Below are positions 1 through 8,330 of a stretch of 64,000 bases of DNA, one piece after another. The position numbers and the translations under genes are program-made. The stretch is from Fictibacillus phosphorivorans (lineage in GTDB: Bacteria > Bacillota > Bacilli > Bacillales > Fictibacillaceae). The notes under the pieces are model-generated. The model worked only from the letters and a program-made list of their open reading frames with translations, was not told the origin of the DNA and ran no database searches. Each line of letters begins with the position of its first letter. Position 1 is the first letter of the stretch. The stretch is taken from contig NZ_CP015378.1 of assembly GCF_001629705.1 (NCBI RefSeq), positions 2,170,001 through 2,234,000 on the forward strand, in the 5' to 3' direction.

Positions 1-220
1 TCTTCGGATCGATTCTTGGCATGAAGATAAACAACGCCATCAAAACAATCATTAACACTGGTGGAAAGAAAGCTGCATATTGTTTATCCCAATACCCATC
101 CACTTTACCGTGTATGTTCCAATGCATCGGCATTTGATCAGGCAGGTAAGGATAAGCGATAGCACCGATCAGTACACTAAGTGCAATTAAAAGGTAACTC
201 CATCCATACTTTTTCATCAT
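1..220 (-). CDS. SdpI-like (DUF1648) membrane protein, C-terminus cut by window edge
   Basis: The minus-strand frame starts at ATGATG (220-215) and runs off the left edge. The N-terminus reads MKKYGWSYLLIAL, then a hydrophobic helix, then PDQMPMHWNIHGKVDGYW, then a second helix. The MPxHWNxxGxxDG motif is the signature of the DUF1648/SdpI immunity-protein family, which sits in the membrane. The first start codon overlaps the stop of the upstream ArsR gene, and the RBS AGGAGG (225-230) sits better for the second ATG (217-215). Inferred: translationally coupled immunity or signalling partner of the upstream repressor. The substrate or toxin is unknown. Confidence 0.8.
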   Translation of the reverse strand, partial: MMKKYGWSYLLIALSVLIGAIAYPYLPDQMPMHWNIHGKVDGYWDKQYAAFFPPVLMIVLMALFIFMPRIDPK

Positions 221-489
221 TTTTCCTCCTTCGTTGTAAACGTGAAATACCAGCTCATTAATTCATGAAACACCGTTGTGTTCAAAGAATAATAAATATG
301 CTGTCCTCTTCTCTCATCATCGATTAGCGAAGCATGCTTTAATATTTTCAGATGATGAGACACACTCGGTTTTTGCATGTCAAAATGTGAAGCGATCTCT
401 CCTGCTGTTAGTTCATCTTCTTTTAACAGGGTTAAGATTTGTCTTCGAGTTGGATCAGATAATGCTTTAAACGCTTCATTAAGAGACAT
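217..489 (-). CDS. ArsR-family repressor, SdpR-like
   Basis: This 90-residue winged-helix protein opens MSLNEAFKALSDPTRRQIL, the classical ArsR start, and has the recognition helix around SVSHHLKILKHASLI. It lacks metal-binding cysteine pairs, as SdpR does. The RBS GAGGTGAC lies just upstream of ATG 489. The stop overlaps the start of the SdpI-like gene, the same order as sdpR-sdpI in Bacillus subtilis, where SdpR autorepresses and is captured by SdpI at the membrane. A large palindrome directly upstream (516-549) is the likely binding site. The family call is secure; the SdpR-like role is inferred from context. Confidence 0.88.
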   Translation of the reverse strand: MSLNEAFKALSDPTRRQILTLLKEDELTAGEIASHFDMQKPSVSHHLKILKHASLIDDERRGQHIYYSLNTTVFHELMSWYFTFTTKEEK

Positions 490-515
490 TTTGTCACCTC
501 AGGATGATTTCCATT

Positions 516-549
516 ATTAGATATTTAGATAAGTGTCTAACTATCTAAT
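516..549 (-). promoter_or_regulatory. Nested palindromic operator of the ArsR/SdpI operon
   Basis: Outer arms ATTAGATA (516-523) and TATCTAAT (542-549) and inner arms TTAGA (525-529) and TCTAA (536-540) share the same centre, 532.5. The site lies 27-60 bases upstream of the ArsR start codon. It is very probably the autoregulatory operator. Confidence 0.7.
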
Positions 550-665
550 TACATAGTATGTTTATTTGCCATTTGTGTCAATCATTTTAGAAGAATTGAT
601 TATATAAAAATAAGCACATTTATTAGTTAAATAAATGTGCCTACTACAATGAATATTCCTCTGAT

Positions 666-1133
666 TTAGCGATGAGATGGCCACGATCCCTGCATTTTTC
701 TTAGCAGCATGATCTGACCAGTATGATAAGCATCATGAAGCAAGATATCTATGAGATCACTTTCTAATCCGCTCTCTTTTAAATCTTCAGAACTCATCCT
801 ATTAAGTAACTCTTTTAGTTTGTCGTGTACCTTTTCAGCGCGATCGATGGTAAGAATCCAGTCGTCATCATCTTCAGTTTGTTTAATGATAAAAAAGGTA
901 TCGTTCCCATCCATTCTCGTCCATTCTTGCCCTTCCAAATTAGCAACTAGCCTTTCTTTGTAATAAATGAGATGATTGACGTTCTCCCAGATGGACTTCG
1001 TTGATTCGCCTGGTGGTCTAAAGCTAGCTTGCTTAGCCGTTAATCCTTCAATAGCTGGTTTGAGCGGCGCGTACCAGCTCTCTTTATCAAATGTGGAGTC
1101 TAACACATTAACTAAGAATTCGACTCTGCTCAT
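666..1133 (-). CDS. DinB-superfamily protein
   Basis: This 155-residue four-helix-bundle protein has the DinB/DfsB-type metal-binding layout: a histidine in ENVNHLIYYKERL (about residue 54) and the C-terminal HDAYHTGQIMLLRK signature (HxxxHxxQ). Such proteins bind a divalent metal. Many are bacillithiol- or mycothiol-dependent transferases or of unknown function, so no substrate can be given. It follows a second DinB-type gene (1148-1645) by 14 bases on the same strand, and the two are probably co-transcribed. Confidence 0.8.
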   Translation of the reverse strand: MSRVEFLVNVLDSTFDKESWYAPLKPAIEGLTAKQASFRPPGESTKSIWENVNHLIYYKERLVANLEGQEWTRMDGNDTFFIIKQTEDDDDWILTIDRAEKVHDKLKELLNRMSSEDLKESGLESDLIDILLHDAYHTGQIMLLRKMQGSWPSHR

Positions 1134-1147
1134 CTGACTAATTCCTC

Positions 1148-1645
1148 CTAACGATTTGACGGATTTTTTATCATCGGCTCAATGAGATCTGTATCTGGCG
1201 GTGCGTACCCAAGTTGTCTGCCGATCTTCACAATCTGTCCTTTGTGATGAAATTCGTGAGTCACCGTGTGAGTAAATAACCACAATGCGGTAAAATCAGC
1301 TTGACTGCCATTTCTAAACGTCACTTCTACCATATGATCCCAATTGTTTTCAAATTTATCGAGAAATTCATATACCAACTCATCTGTTTTTCTGAAAAGC
1401 TCACGCATCTCTTGAACGTTATGTATGGACTCGGGTGTAATATCAGGAAGTGACTTTCCAAGAGCACGATCACCGAGCCATCTTTGGTAACAACCCGCTA
1501 CATGAGCATGTAGGCTTAGAATAGATTCACCACTGAAAGTTTCAAGTTTCTTTGAATAGTCTGTTGGGGATAACGTCTCGCAATATTGAAAAAGAGTCTC
1601 TCTCGTTAAACGTATCCAGTCATATTGAGTTTTGAATAAATTCAT
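1148..1645 (-). CDS. DinB-superfamily protein (second of a tandem pair)
   Basis: I start this 165-residue protein at ATG 1645 (MNLFKTQYDWIRLTR) because AGGAGATGGGAGT precedes it. A longer in-frame start at 1780 would translate straight through the terminator of the upstream gene. DinB-type metal ligands are visible in SLHAHVAG (about residue 50) and in HTVTHEFHHKGQIVK near the C-terminus (HxxxHHxxQ). It resembles YisT/DfsB-type bundles. The function is unknown, possibly a thiol transferase. It probably forms an operon with the following DinB gene. Confidence 0.82.
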   Translation of the reverse strand: MNLFKTQYDWIRLTRETLFQYCETLSPTDYSKKLETFSGESILSLHAHVAGCYQRWLGDRALGKSLPDITPESIHNVQEMRELFRKTDELVYEFLDKFENNWDHMVEVTFRNGSQADFTALWLFTHTVTHEFHHKGQIVKIGRQLGYAPPDTDLIEPMIKNPSNR

Positions 1646-1741
1646 ACTCCCATCTCCTCTTTTCGAACTCACGAGTACTTCCCCATCTTTAAGAAGATTT
1701 CCTTCTTGTAATGTATAAAAATATTCACCATTAACCTCGTT

Positions 1742-1772
1742 AAAAAAGATGCATTCCTTGTGCCAGGAATGC
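1742..1772 (-). terminator. Rho-independent terminator after alaT
   Basis: The stem is GCATTCCT (1751-1758) with AGGAATGC (1765-1772). On the minus strand a run of six T follows. It lies 20 bases beyond the aminotransferase stop codon. Confidence 0.85.
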
Positions 1773-1791
1773 ACCTTCAATAAAAAAAGGC

Positions 1792-2964
1792 TTATAACGT
1801 TTGTAAAAACCGGTCAATCCGGCGCATCGCCTCTTCCAGCTTTTGAACAGATGTCGCATAAGAACAGCGAACATGCCCCTCTCCACTCTCGCCAAAAACA
1901 CTGCCAGGTACAACTGCAACCTGCTCTTTCATCAAAAGCTGTTCTGCAAACTCTTCAGATGATAATCCGGTTTTTTCGATTGAAGGAAATACATAAAAAG
2001 CACCACCTGGAACATGGCACGATAAGCCCATCTCCTCTAGAGCATGAATGACTAAACTACGGCGCTGCCGATAACTTTCCTTCATTTTCACTACATCCTT
2101 CTGCCCGTTAACAAGTGCTTCAAGGGCAGCGTGCTGAGCCATCGTAGGAGCGCACATCATCGTATATTGATGTATTTTTAGCATAGCTTGCAAAATGGGT
2201 TTTGGTCCACAAGCAAAGCCTAAGCGCCAGCCTGTCATGGCAAATGCTTTTGAAAATCCAGAAATCAAGATCGTGCGGTCACGCATATTCTTGACTGCGG
2301 GAAAACTCGTATACGGTTCATCGTATGTTAGTTCAGCATAGATTTCATCTGAAATCACGAGCAAGTCATGCTTCTCTACGACCTCCGCTATACGTTCTAA
2401 ATCGCCTTTTGACAGCACTGTACCTGTTGGATTATTTGGACTGCATAACATAAGCACTTTCGTTTTGTCAGTGATCGCCGCTTCTATTTGTTCAGGCTGA
2501 AGCTTGAAATCATCTTCGCTGTAGGTATTTACTGGCACAGGAACTCCACCAGCCAGTGTTACTGTTGGTGCGTAGGAAACAAAGCTTGGCTCAACAACAA
2601 TAACTTCCTCACCAGGATTAATGACCGCACGCAAAGCGATATCAATCGCCTGTGAAGCACCGACAGTAACCACTATTTCTTCTTCTGCACTGTACGAAAC
2701 ACCAAACCGTCGTTTCATATAGCGAGAAATCTCTTTTCGGAGCTCAAATAATCCAGCATTGGCCGTATAAGCCGTATAACCTTGTTCCAATGAATGATAA
2801 CTCGCTTCGATCACGTTCCAAGGTGTAACGAAATCCGGCTCTCCAACGCCTAGAGAAATAACGTTTTCCATAGAGGAAGCAAGATCAAAGAATCGACGGA
2901 TTCCAGACGGCTGAATGGACTGCACGGTATTTGATAAATATTTTGAAGTCGGTTCAGTAATCAT
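1792..2964 (-). CDS. alaT: PLP-dependent aminotransferase, AlaT/YugH type
   Basis: This 390-residue fold-type I aminotransferase has SPNNPTG (about residue 175), the SDEIYAELTYD strand, and the PLP lysine K239 in SGFSKAFAMTGWRLGF, with R247 and the C-terminal VRCSYA arginine binding the substrate carboxylates. Length is normal for the family. It overlaps the upstream Lrp-type regulator by four bases, the order of yugG-yugH (alaR-alaT) in B. subtilis, where AlaT transaminates alanine and pyruvate. PatA-like aspartate or diaminopimelate aminotransferases are close relatives, so substrate assignment rests mostly on the neighbour. Confidence 0.85.
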   Translation of the reverse strand: MITEPTSKYLSNTVQSIQPSGIRRFFDLASSMENVISLGVGEPDFVTPWNVIEASYHSLEQGYTAYTANAGLFELRKEISRYMKRRFGVSYSAEEEIVVTVGASQAIDIALRAVINPGEEVIVVEPSFVSYAPTVTLAGGVPVPVNTYSEDDFKLQPEQIEAAITDKTKVLMLCSPNNPTGTVLSKGDLERIAEVVEKHDLLVISDEIYAELTYDEPYTSFPAVKNMRDRTILISGFSKAFAMTGWRLGFACGPKPILQAMLKIHQYTMMCAPTMAQHAALEALVNGQKDVVKMKESYRQRRSLVIHALEEMGLSCHVPGGAFYVFPSIEKTGLSSEEFAEQLLMKEQVAVVPGSVFGESGEGHVRCSYATSVQKLEEAMRRIDRFLQTL

Positions 2965-3464
2965 GGTGACACCACAATTCGTTTATCTTCATCGTTATCA
3001 CTAAATACAAGACCGTCATGTTTGTATTTTTTTAAGATAAAATGAGTTGTTGTTGAGATGACTGAATCGATAGTCGAAAGTTTCTCAGATACAAAACGAC
3101 CGACTTCTGCCATCGTTTTCCCTTCAATCGATACCGATAAGTCGTATACTCCAGACATGAGATAAACTGCTTTAACTTCTGGAAAACGGTAGATTCGCTC
3201 CGCTACTTTATCAAAGCCAACACCTCGTTTTGGTGTAACTTTTACATCAATCATGGCTGTCACGGCACCTTCTTCAGTACCTTTCGTCCAGTCAATAATA
3301 GCAGAGTAGCCGAGTATGACTTTCTCTTTTTCTAGCTTATCTAAGATCTGTTTTGTTTCATCCTCTGTAATTCCCATTAACTTGGCGATCGTACCTGTCT
3401 CAAGACGTCCGTTTTTTTCAATGAGTTTTAATAATTCGCGTTCTGTAGAATTCAAATCAATCAC
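2961..3464 (-). CDS. alaR: Lrp/AsnC-family regulator, AlaR/YugG type
   Basis: This 167-residue protein has an N-terminal winged helix (ERELLKLIEKNGRLETGTIAKLMGITEDETKQILDKL, in part) and a C-terminal RAM/AsnC ligand domain with VKAVYLMSGVYDLSVSIEG. The arrangement with the aminotransferase directly downstream (ATGA overlap) matches B. subtilis alaR-alaT, where the regulator controls alanine catabolism. It is therefore probably an alanine-responsive activator of its own operon. Confidence 0.85.
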   Translation of the reverse strand: MIDLNSTERELLKLIEKNGRLETGTIAKLMGITEDETKQILDKLEKEKVILGYSAIIDWTKGTEEGAVTAMIDVKVTPKRGVGFDKVAERIYRFPEVKAVYLMSGVYDLSVSIEGKTMAEVGRFVSEKLSTIDSVISTTTHFILKKYKHDGLVFSDNDEDKRIVVSP

Positions 3465-3576
3465 TCGCTTTTAGTAGATTATGCTGACCATTATAACAAA
3501 CACTTTACGTTAAGCCACTCGGAATTTAGAATCACGCGATTTTTAACGCATAAGAAATGCTATTTTTTTTAAAACC

Positions 3577-3915
3577 TTAGCTGATTAAAAGATCCATTCT
3601 TTCTCCATTTAAAATGAAGCCCGCTGAAAATGTAAGTATGATTATGAATAGGAAGTGAATTTTTTTGATTTTAGTTTTTTTCCATACACATACGTTTGTA
3701 AGAACAATGATTGAAAAGTAAATGATGCTTATCACTATTGTTAAAAAGAGGACTGGAATTAATAAACCTTCTTCTAACGTTGGATCTAGGCTCCATCCGA
3801 GAGCTTCTGCAATGTACAAATAAAGTAACACAAATAAAATGAACAAATAATGAAATAGATATCCAAAGATAAGATTAAAAACGATTGTAAAAAATAGTCT
3901 AAAGATTTGATTCAC
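3577..3915 (-). CDS. Small membrane protein of unknown function
   Basis: The 112-residue product is almost wholly hydrophobic, with about three membrane helices (FTIVFNLIFGYLFHYLFILFV, then LIPVLFLTIVISIIYFSIIVL, then IHFLFIIILTFSAGFIL, approximately). Charged loops are short. I do not recognise a family. The GTG start abuts GGAAG, so the initiation site is uncertain. It stands alone between alaR and a divergent S66 peptidase gene. Confidence 0.55.
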   Translation of the reverse strand: MNQIFRLFFTIVFNLIFGYLFHYLFILFVLLYLYIAEALGWSLDPTLEEGLLIPVLFLTIVISIIYFSIIVLTNVCVWKKTKIKKIHFLFIIILTFSAGFILNGERMDLLIS

Positions 3916-4138
3916 CTTCCAGGAGAGTAGATATCTTAAATAAAACCACTCAATGATTTATTAAATTGTATATGATCATGATTAGCATAACGCACAACTT
4001 AAATAATCCATATCCATTTACTTTCAAAAAACAATTAGCTACACCACCTATTTATGGTATTATTTGGGCAGTTTACAAAATATGAACCTACTAATATCGC
4101 ACTTCAAAATATGAAACAATGAAAGGGAGTTGTTTTAT

Positions 4139-5143
4139 TTGTTATTACCGCAAGCATTAAAAAAGGGAGATACGATTGGAATCATTACCCCCTCCTCACC
4201 TGCACCCGTCTTGTTTAAAGCGAGATACGAAAGAGGATTATCTCAGTTAGAAAGAATGGGATTTAAAATCAAAGAAGGAAAATGCTCCAAACAAACACAA
4301 TCCTATCGCTCTGCATCCATCCAAGAAAGATCCGAAGAGATTAACGACTTCATCCATGATCAAGAGGTGCGCGGAATAATAAGTACAATCGGTGGAATGA
4401 ATTCAAATTCGCTTTTGCCTTATTTGGATTATGCTCACTTAAAAAAGCATCCCAAGGTAATCATGGGCTACAGTGATGTTACTGCTCTTTTGCTTGGTAT
4501 TTATGCGAAGACAGGGTTAACAACGTTTTACGGTCCAGCTGTTGTTCCCTCCTTTGGAGAGTATCCTGAAATGTTGCCAAAAGGAAAAGAGTATTTTGAA
4601 GATGTTATTCAATTAAGAAAGAAAGCTCCTTATGTACTCGATGTCCCACAAGAATGGACAGAAGAAATGCTTGATTGGAACACACAAGATCGACAAAAAC
4701 AAATGGTTAAGAATACGGGTTGGAAATCATTGCGTGAAGGCTCTGCTACAGGGAAATTGATTGGCGGTAATTTAAACACAATGTCGGGATTTATGAGTTC
4801 AGCGTTTTTCCCAGATTTAGAAGGTGTCATTCTATTTCTTGAAGACTCGTTTAAAGATATAGCAACGCAAGAACGCTCGCTTAGTATGTTAAAAATTTCA
4901 GGTGTTTTCGATAAGATTGCTGGACTCATCATCGGTAAACACGAACATTTTAATCATTTAAATGCTCCATTTTCAATAGAAGACCTGTTATTCGAAATCA
5001 TGGGAGAGACTAATATACCTATTCTCACGAATGTAGATATTGGCCACACTTTCCCTTCGCACGTTTTTCCGATTGGAATTAAGGTTAAATTAGATGCAAA
5101 TCAAGGTACCATTGAATTTCTTGAAAATAGCGTGTCTGAATAA
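4139..5143 (+). CDS. S66 peptidase, LD-carboxypeptidase / MccF-like
   Basis: This S66-family serine peptidase has the nucleophile serine in GYSD (about S112), the glutamate in LFLEDS (about E235) and the histidine in DIGHTFPSH (about H303), so the Ser-Glu-His triad is complete. The N-terminal KKGDTIGIITPSSP is typical. Members cleave L,D-peptide bonds in murein tetrapeptides or detoxify microcin C-type nucleotide peptides (MccF). The insertion with WKSLREGSATGKLIGGNL is seen in MccF-like proteins. No signal peptide, so it is cytoplasmic. I prefer TTG 4139 because GGGAG (4125-4129) would abut the TTG at 4130. Substrate is unresolved. Confidence 0.85.
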   Translation: MLLPQALKKGDTIGIITPSSPAPVLFKARYERGLSQLERMGFKIKEGKCSKQTQSYRSASIQERSEEINDFIHDQEVRGIISTIGGMNSNSLLPYLDYAHLKKHPKVIMGYSDVTALLLGIYAKTGLTTFYGPAVVPSFGEYPEMLPKGKEYFEDVIQLRKKAPYVLDVPQEWTEEMLDWNTQDRQKQMVKNTGWKSLREGSATGKLIGGNLNTMSGFMSSAFFPDLEGVILFLEDSFKDIATQERSLSMLKISGVFDKIAGLIIGKHEHFNHLNAPFSIEDLLFEIMGETNIPILTNVDIGHTFPSHVFPIGIKVKLDANQGTIEFLENSVSE

Positions 5144-5220
5144 TCACAGCACCTCCCAAAAAAAACTAAATTGGAACAATAGGGGCATATATATGACTTT
5201 ACTGTTACCTAGTAAAAAAG

Positions 5221-5271
5221 GATAGAACTGAACCATAGAAATATAGAAAGCCTTTATGGTTTAGCCCTATC
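5221..5271. terminator. Long imperfect hairpin between convergent genes
   Basis: A 17-bp imperfect stem pairs 5221-5237 with 5255-5271 (about 14 matches). Pyrimidine-rich sequence follows on the plus strand. It is a likely terminator for the S66 gene and possibly for both convergent genes. Confidence 0.5.
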
Positions 5272-5313
5272 TTCTTTCTTTAAAAAATCCAGTTTGACAT
5301 TTTTTAATATAGG

Positions 5314-5751
5314 TTACCTTTTAACTTTTATAACGATAAAAACGATTACAAATACTCCTAATGTAAAAATGAATAAAACATTTACCGCTTTATCCGCAAA
5401 CTTTCCCTCATTTATATTTCCATTTGAATGGTCTGCAAATATATATTCACTCTCTCGTACCGCTTTTTTATATATTCCACTTTCAACTTCTATTGCAATG
5501 TATTCATTAGTACTTATGTCTTTAATTGAATAGTATTTCGTTCCTTCTTTATAGACATTTGAAAAGTTTCCAGCATACTGTTCCATATCTGAATACTTCG
5601 TAACCTGCCCGATTTCTTGATCTATCTCCTTCACGTACTCATCTTTCACAACATAAACAAAGCCATCCCAAACTACAAACTGATGTACCCAATTTGTTGC
5701 GAATGATGGAGTTGGGGATATGAAAGAACATAAAAAAATAAATAATAGCAA
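5314..5751 (-). CDS. Exported, C-terminally anchored protein of unknown function
   Basis: A hydrophobic signal sequence ends at SPTPSFA, then about 100 polar residues (YSDMEQYAGNFSNVYKEGTKYY and similar), and a C-terminal membrane helix AVNVLFIFTLGVFVIVFIVIK with a basic tail. I do not recognise the family. The only canonical start in the signal region is TTG 5751, which has no RBS. Nine codons upstream an ATA codon (5778-5776) follows GGGGGAG by five bases and would give MKIKHILFF, a textbook signal-peptide N-terminus. True initiation may be there (see findings). Confidence 0.65.
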   Translation of the reverse strand: MLLFIFLCSFISPTPSFATNWVHQFVVWDGFVYVVKDEYVKEIDQEIGQVTKYSDMEQYAGNFSNVYKEGTKYYSIKDISTNEYIAIEVESGIYKKAVRESEYIFADHSNGNINEGKFADKAVNVLFIFTLGVFVIVFIVIKVKR

Positions 5752-5940
5752 GAAAAAAAGAATATGCTTTATTTTTATATAAACTCCCCCTTTATAAATA
5801 AGACGAAATAAACAATGTAACGTTTCAAGAAAAATGCGGCAAAATCAGTGAATGCCTCAAGAGTTTTCTTAAAAGAGTTCCATTTCGAATACTTGGTTAA
5901 TATATTGCATTAATAAAATCATATTGATGGAGGTGTGCCA

Positions 5941-6498
5941 ATGTCTGCTAATTGGTTATCAGAGGATATTCGCTCTATCCAATTACAATTTCAAAAACAA
6001 CCAAAAGTAAAGTGGCTGGTTTTAGGTTCTTATCTCTCTTGTATCGCTGCTTTACTTCAAGCAACAGGAGGTCTTTTACCTGTTGTTGGTTTTTTCATCA
6101 GCCCCTTCGCTACCTTACCGATTTTGATTGGCACCATGTTCTTTCTACAAATAGGCGTGATTTCTTATTTTCTTAGCATTTCTTTGTTATTCATTCTGTT
6201 TCCTAGCGAGCTTATCGTTTTTCCATTTACAACTGGAATCTTAGGTCTTGGTATCGGCGTTGGTTTTTATCTCTTCAAAGAAAAATTGAATATCATTAGT
6301 CTAGGTGCCATTCTTTTAGCACTAGGGATTATCTGTCTGTTATATATTCTCCAATTTCCTGTTCTTGGTCCAATCGTCTCCCACTCTTTTTCTTTCCTAA
6401 CAGCAGGTAGTATACTTCTATTTTCATTTTTTTATAGCTGGTTATGGGTTGAGATGGCACCTTTCTTTTTTAAAAAATTCAAGCCATTTCTTGACTAA
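5941..6498 (+). CDS. Multi-pass membrane protein of unknown function
   Basis: This 185-residue protein starts at ATG 5941 behind TGGAGGTG; the GTG two codons earlier overlaps the RBS. A short amphipathic N-terminus (MSANWLSEDIRSIQLQFQKQ) is followed by about five hydrophobic segments and a basic C-terminus KKFKPFLD. No conserved catalytic motif is visible and I do not recognise the family. A hairpin follows directly, so it is probably monocistronic. Confidence 0.7.
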   Translation: MSANWLSEDIRSIQLQFQKQPKVKWLVLGSYLSCIAALLQATGGLLPVVGFFISPFATLPILIGTMFFLQIGVISYFLSISLLFILFPSELIVFPFTTGILGLGIGVGFYLFKEKLNIISLGAILLALGIICLLYILQFPVLGPIVSHSFSFLTAGSILLFSFFYSWLWVEMAPFFFKKFKPFLD

Positions 6499-6503
6499 AA
6501 ATC

Positions 6504-6532
6504 AGGCGAGAAAAACATTGCTGCTCACTCGC
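6504..6532 (+). terminator. Hairpin after the membrane-protein gene
   Basis: Arms GGCGAG and CTCGCC enclose about 17 bases a few bases beyond the stop codon at 6498. The T tract is interrupted, so it is a moderate terminator candidate. Confidence 0.45.
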
Positions 6533-6563
6533 CACTTCTTATTCGTCCATTTCTTGACTGAAA

Positions 6564-8015
6564 TTAAGGGACAATTTCAAAAATAGTTCCTTGATTATAA
6601 TCATTCACCTTATTAGAAGCATACACTCCTAAATAGAGTCTAGTTTGATTTAGGTTTGCTCCTAAACTAACGTAAAACGATGATTCAGAACCGAAATCAT
6701 AATCGGTCTCAATGATATCGTAATCATTTAGTTTACCGTCTGTTCTTATTTTAGTATAAGCTAAAGTTCCTCTATTCGGAGGTGGTGAATCTTCTACCGC
6801 AAAATCGGTAAAAACAACGCTTCCTTTTAAATGTGGAATCCCACTCCCCATATAAGATTGAACAGCTGTTAGAGCACTTCCTCCAAACTTACCAGGGCGG
6901 GGGTCTTGATGATAATAACAAGTGAGTGGCTGAATGCGCTGAACGGAAGTTTTTAACGCATCTTTGTAATAAGCGAATGTTTGCTTTTCTAAAGAAGAAT
7001 CTGGAGAACATTCTTTTATAATAGTAGTAGGAAATGTACCTTCCCAACCTCGCCAACCGAAATTAATAAATCCATCTTCTTGTAATCTAGTATTCATGAG
7101 ATAAGCTTTAACAAGCTGTATCACTGGCAACGGCTTATAATGTACAAATGAAAAAACGGACTCTACCAAATCCTGTCCGACGTTCCCTACATATTTAATA
7201 TACTGATTATCGTGTCTTTGAAATGAAATACCTGGAAGGTTGCGTCCCCCTTTTGCAATCACGGTGAGTATTCCTTGAATACTTACAGGAAGTTCATGAA
7301 AACGTGTCACTACGGGTGGATTAATACCAAATGTGTTTTTCTCTACATCGATTTCAATAATTTTACCAGCGATCTCCATATCATCTTGACTTAAATTGAA
7401 CGGATCATAGCCTGACCCACCATCTCCAGTTGTCAAAATAAGTCTTCCTGTTTCAGGTGAAAAAGTTAAGCTATTAACACCATTATGATTAAAAAATGGC
7501 CTTCTTATATTAAGTAACGTTCTTCGCTTTTCAGGTTGGCCACTTGCTTGTAAAGTCCATTCCTCAACGGTATCGATATGATCATATCTTGCTTCTCTGT
7601 TTGTCCACCTTAAATTTAAAGTTTTAGGTTTACAAGGATCTGGTTTGAAAAATTTTGGAAGAGCATCTCGATTCTGTGTAGGATCTTCTGAATTAGAGAA
7701 AGCACCAGGGCCTTGTGATCCAGCTAATGAATAATGAAGATAAAACAGACCGTTATAATAAAATTGAGGATGAAACGCTAGACCGAGCAATCCCCTTTCA
7801 TCATAACCACCGCCAGAAACACCTAACTTTATGATACGTGAGCGAATATCTAAAAACGTCCGAATTCCTTCATTTCCTATACAAAAAATCTCCCCTACCT
7901 GGGTTGCGATAAATAATCTTTCCATTGAGTCACCTGGTAGAATGGTTGTTTTGATTACAATGGGTAAATTTATGTTACGAATAATGGGGCGTAAACGCAC
8001 TTTCACTTTTTCCAC
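6564..8015 (-). CDS. PQQ-type glucose/sorbosone dehydrogenase-like beta-propeller protein
   Basis: This 483-residue protein follows the GSDH/YliI propeller pattern: ERLFIATQVGEIFCI near the start, GLLGLAFHP (about residue 75), NHNGVNSLTFSPETGRLILTTGDGGSGYDP (about 178-205, in part, with the proposed catalytic histidine and metal/PQQ loop), and late ALTAVQSYMGSGIPHLKGSVVFTDF. No signal peptide is visible, although most relatives are exported, so the protein may be cytoplasmic or released otherwise. It is larger than typical bacterial members and recalls HHIP-like proteins. Cofactor and substrate are unknown. Confidence 0.8.
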   Translation of the reverse strand: MEKVKVRLRPIIRNINLPIVIKTTILPGDSMERLFIATQVGEIFCIGNEGIRTFLDIRSRIIKLGVSGGGYDERGLLGLAFHPQFYYNGLFYLHYSLAGSQGPGAFSNSEDPTQNRDALPKFFKPDPCKPKTLNLRWTNREARYDHIDTVEEWTLQASGQPEKRRTLLNIRRPFFNHNGVNSLTFSPETGRLILTTGDGGSGYDPFNLSQDDMEIAGKIIEIDVEKNTFGINPPVVTRFHELPVSIQGILTVIAKGGRNLPGISFQRHDNQYIKYVGNVGQDLVESVFSFVHYKPLPVIQLVKAYLMNTRLQEDGFINFGWRGWEGTFPTTIIKECSPDSSLEKQTFAYYKDALKTSVQRIQPLTCYYHQDPRPGKFGGSALTAVQSYMGSGIPHLKGSVVFTDFAVEDSPPPNRGTLAYTKIRTDGKLNDYDIIETDYDFGSESSFYVSLGANLNQTRLYLGVYASNKVNDYNQGTIFEIVP

Positions 8016-8269
8016 TTCACGTTCCCCTCCTTCTTATCATTTTCTTTAATAAGAATATTGTTTGGGTCGATATATTAGTACAAAAAGGTCATGCCTGAGT
8101 ACTCCGTCTGTCCTAATATAAATCTTGTCTTCCTTAACCGTCTCAAGAACATCTAAACTTGAGTTATATTTATAACAATCGTTCTGTTGATATCATAAGA
8201 AACATCCTCGTGGACTTAATTAGACTACTTTTTTACGAGAGAACGACCGGTCAGTTCTAACGAAAAAAG

Positions 8270-8301
8270 AGAAACGGAACTATCAAGATAGCTCCGTTTC
8301 T
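8270..8301 (-). terminator. Rho-independent terminator after the MBL-fold gene
   Basis: GAAACGGA pairs with TCCGTTTC around a TATC/GATA inner stem, and six T follow on the minus strand. The same hairpin core recurs at 26395-26432. Confidence 0.85.
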
Positions 8302-8330
8302 CCTTTTATTGCTTATACCAATATAATATA

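Noticed and set aside
1646..1780. N-terminal extension of the DinB gene to 1780
   Set aside because: It would translate through the alaT terminator, and a good RBS lies directly before ATG 1645.
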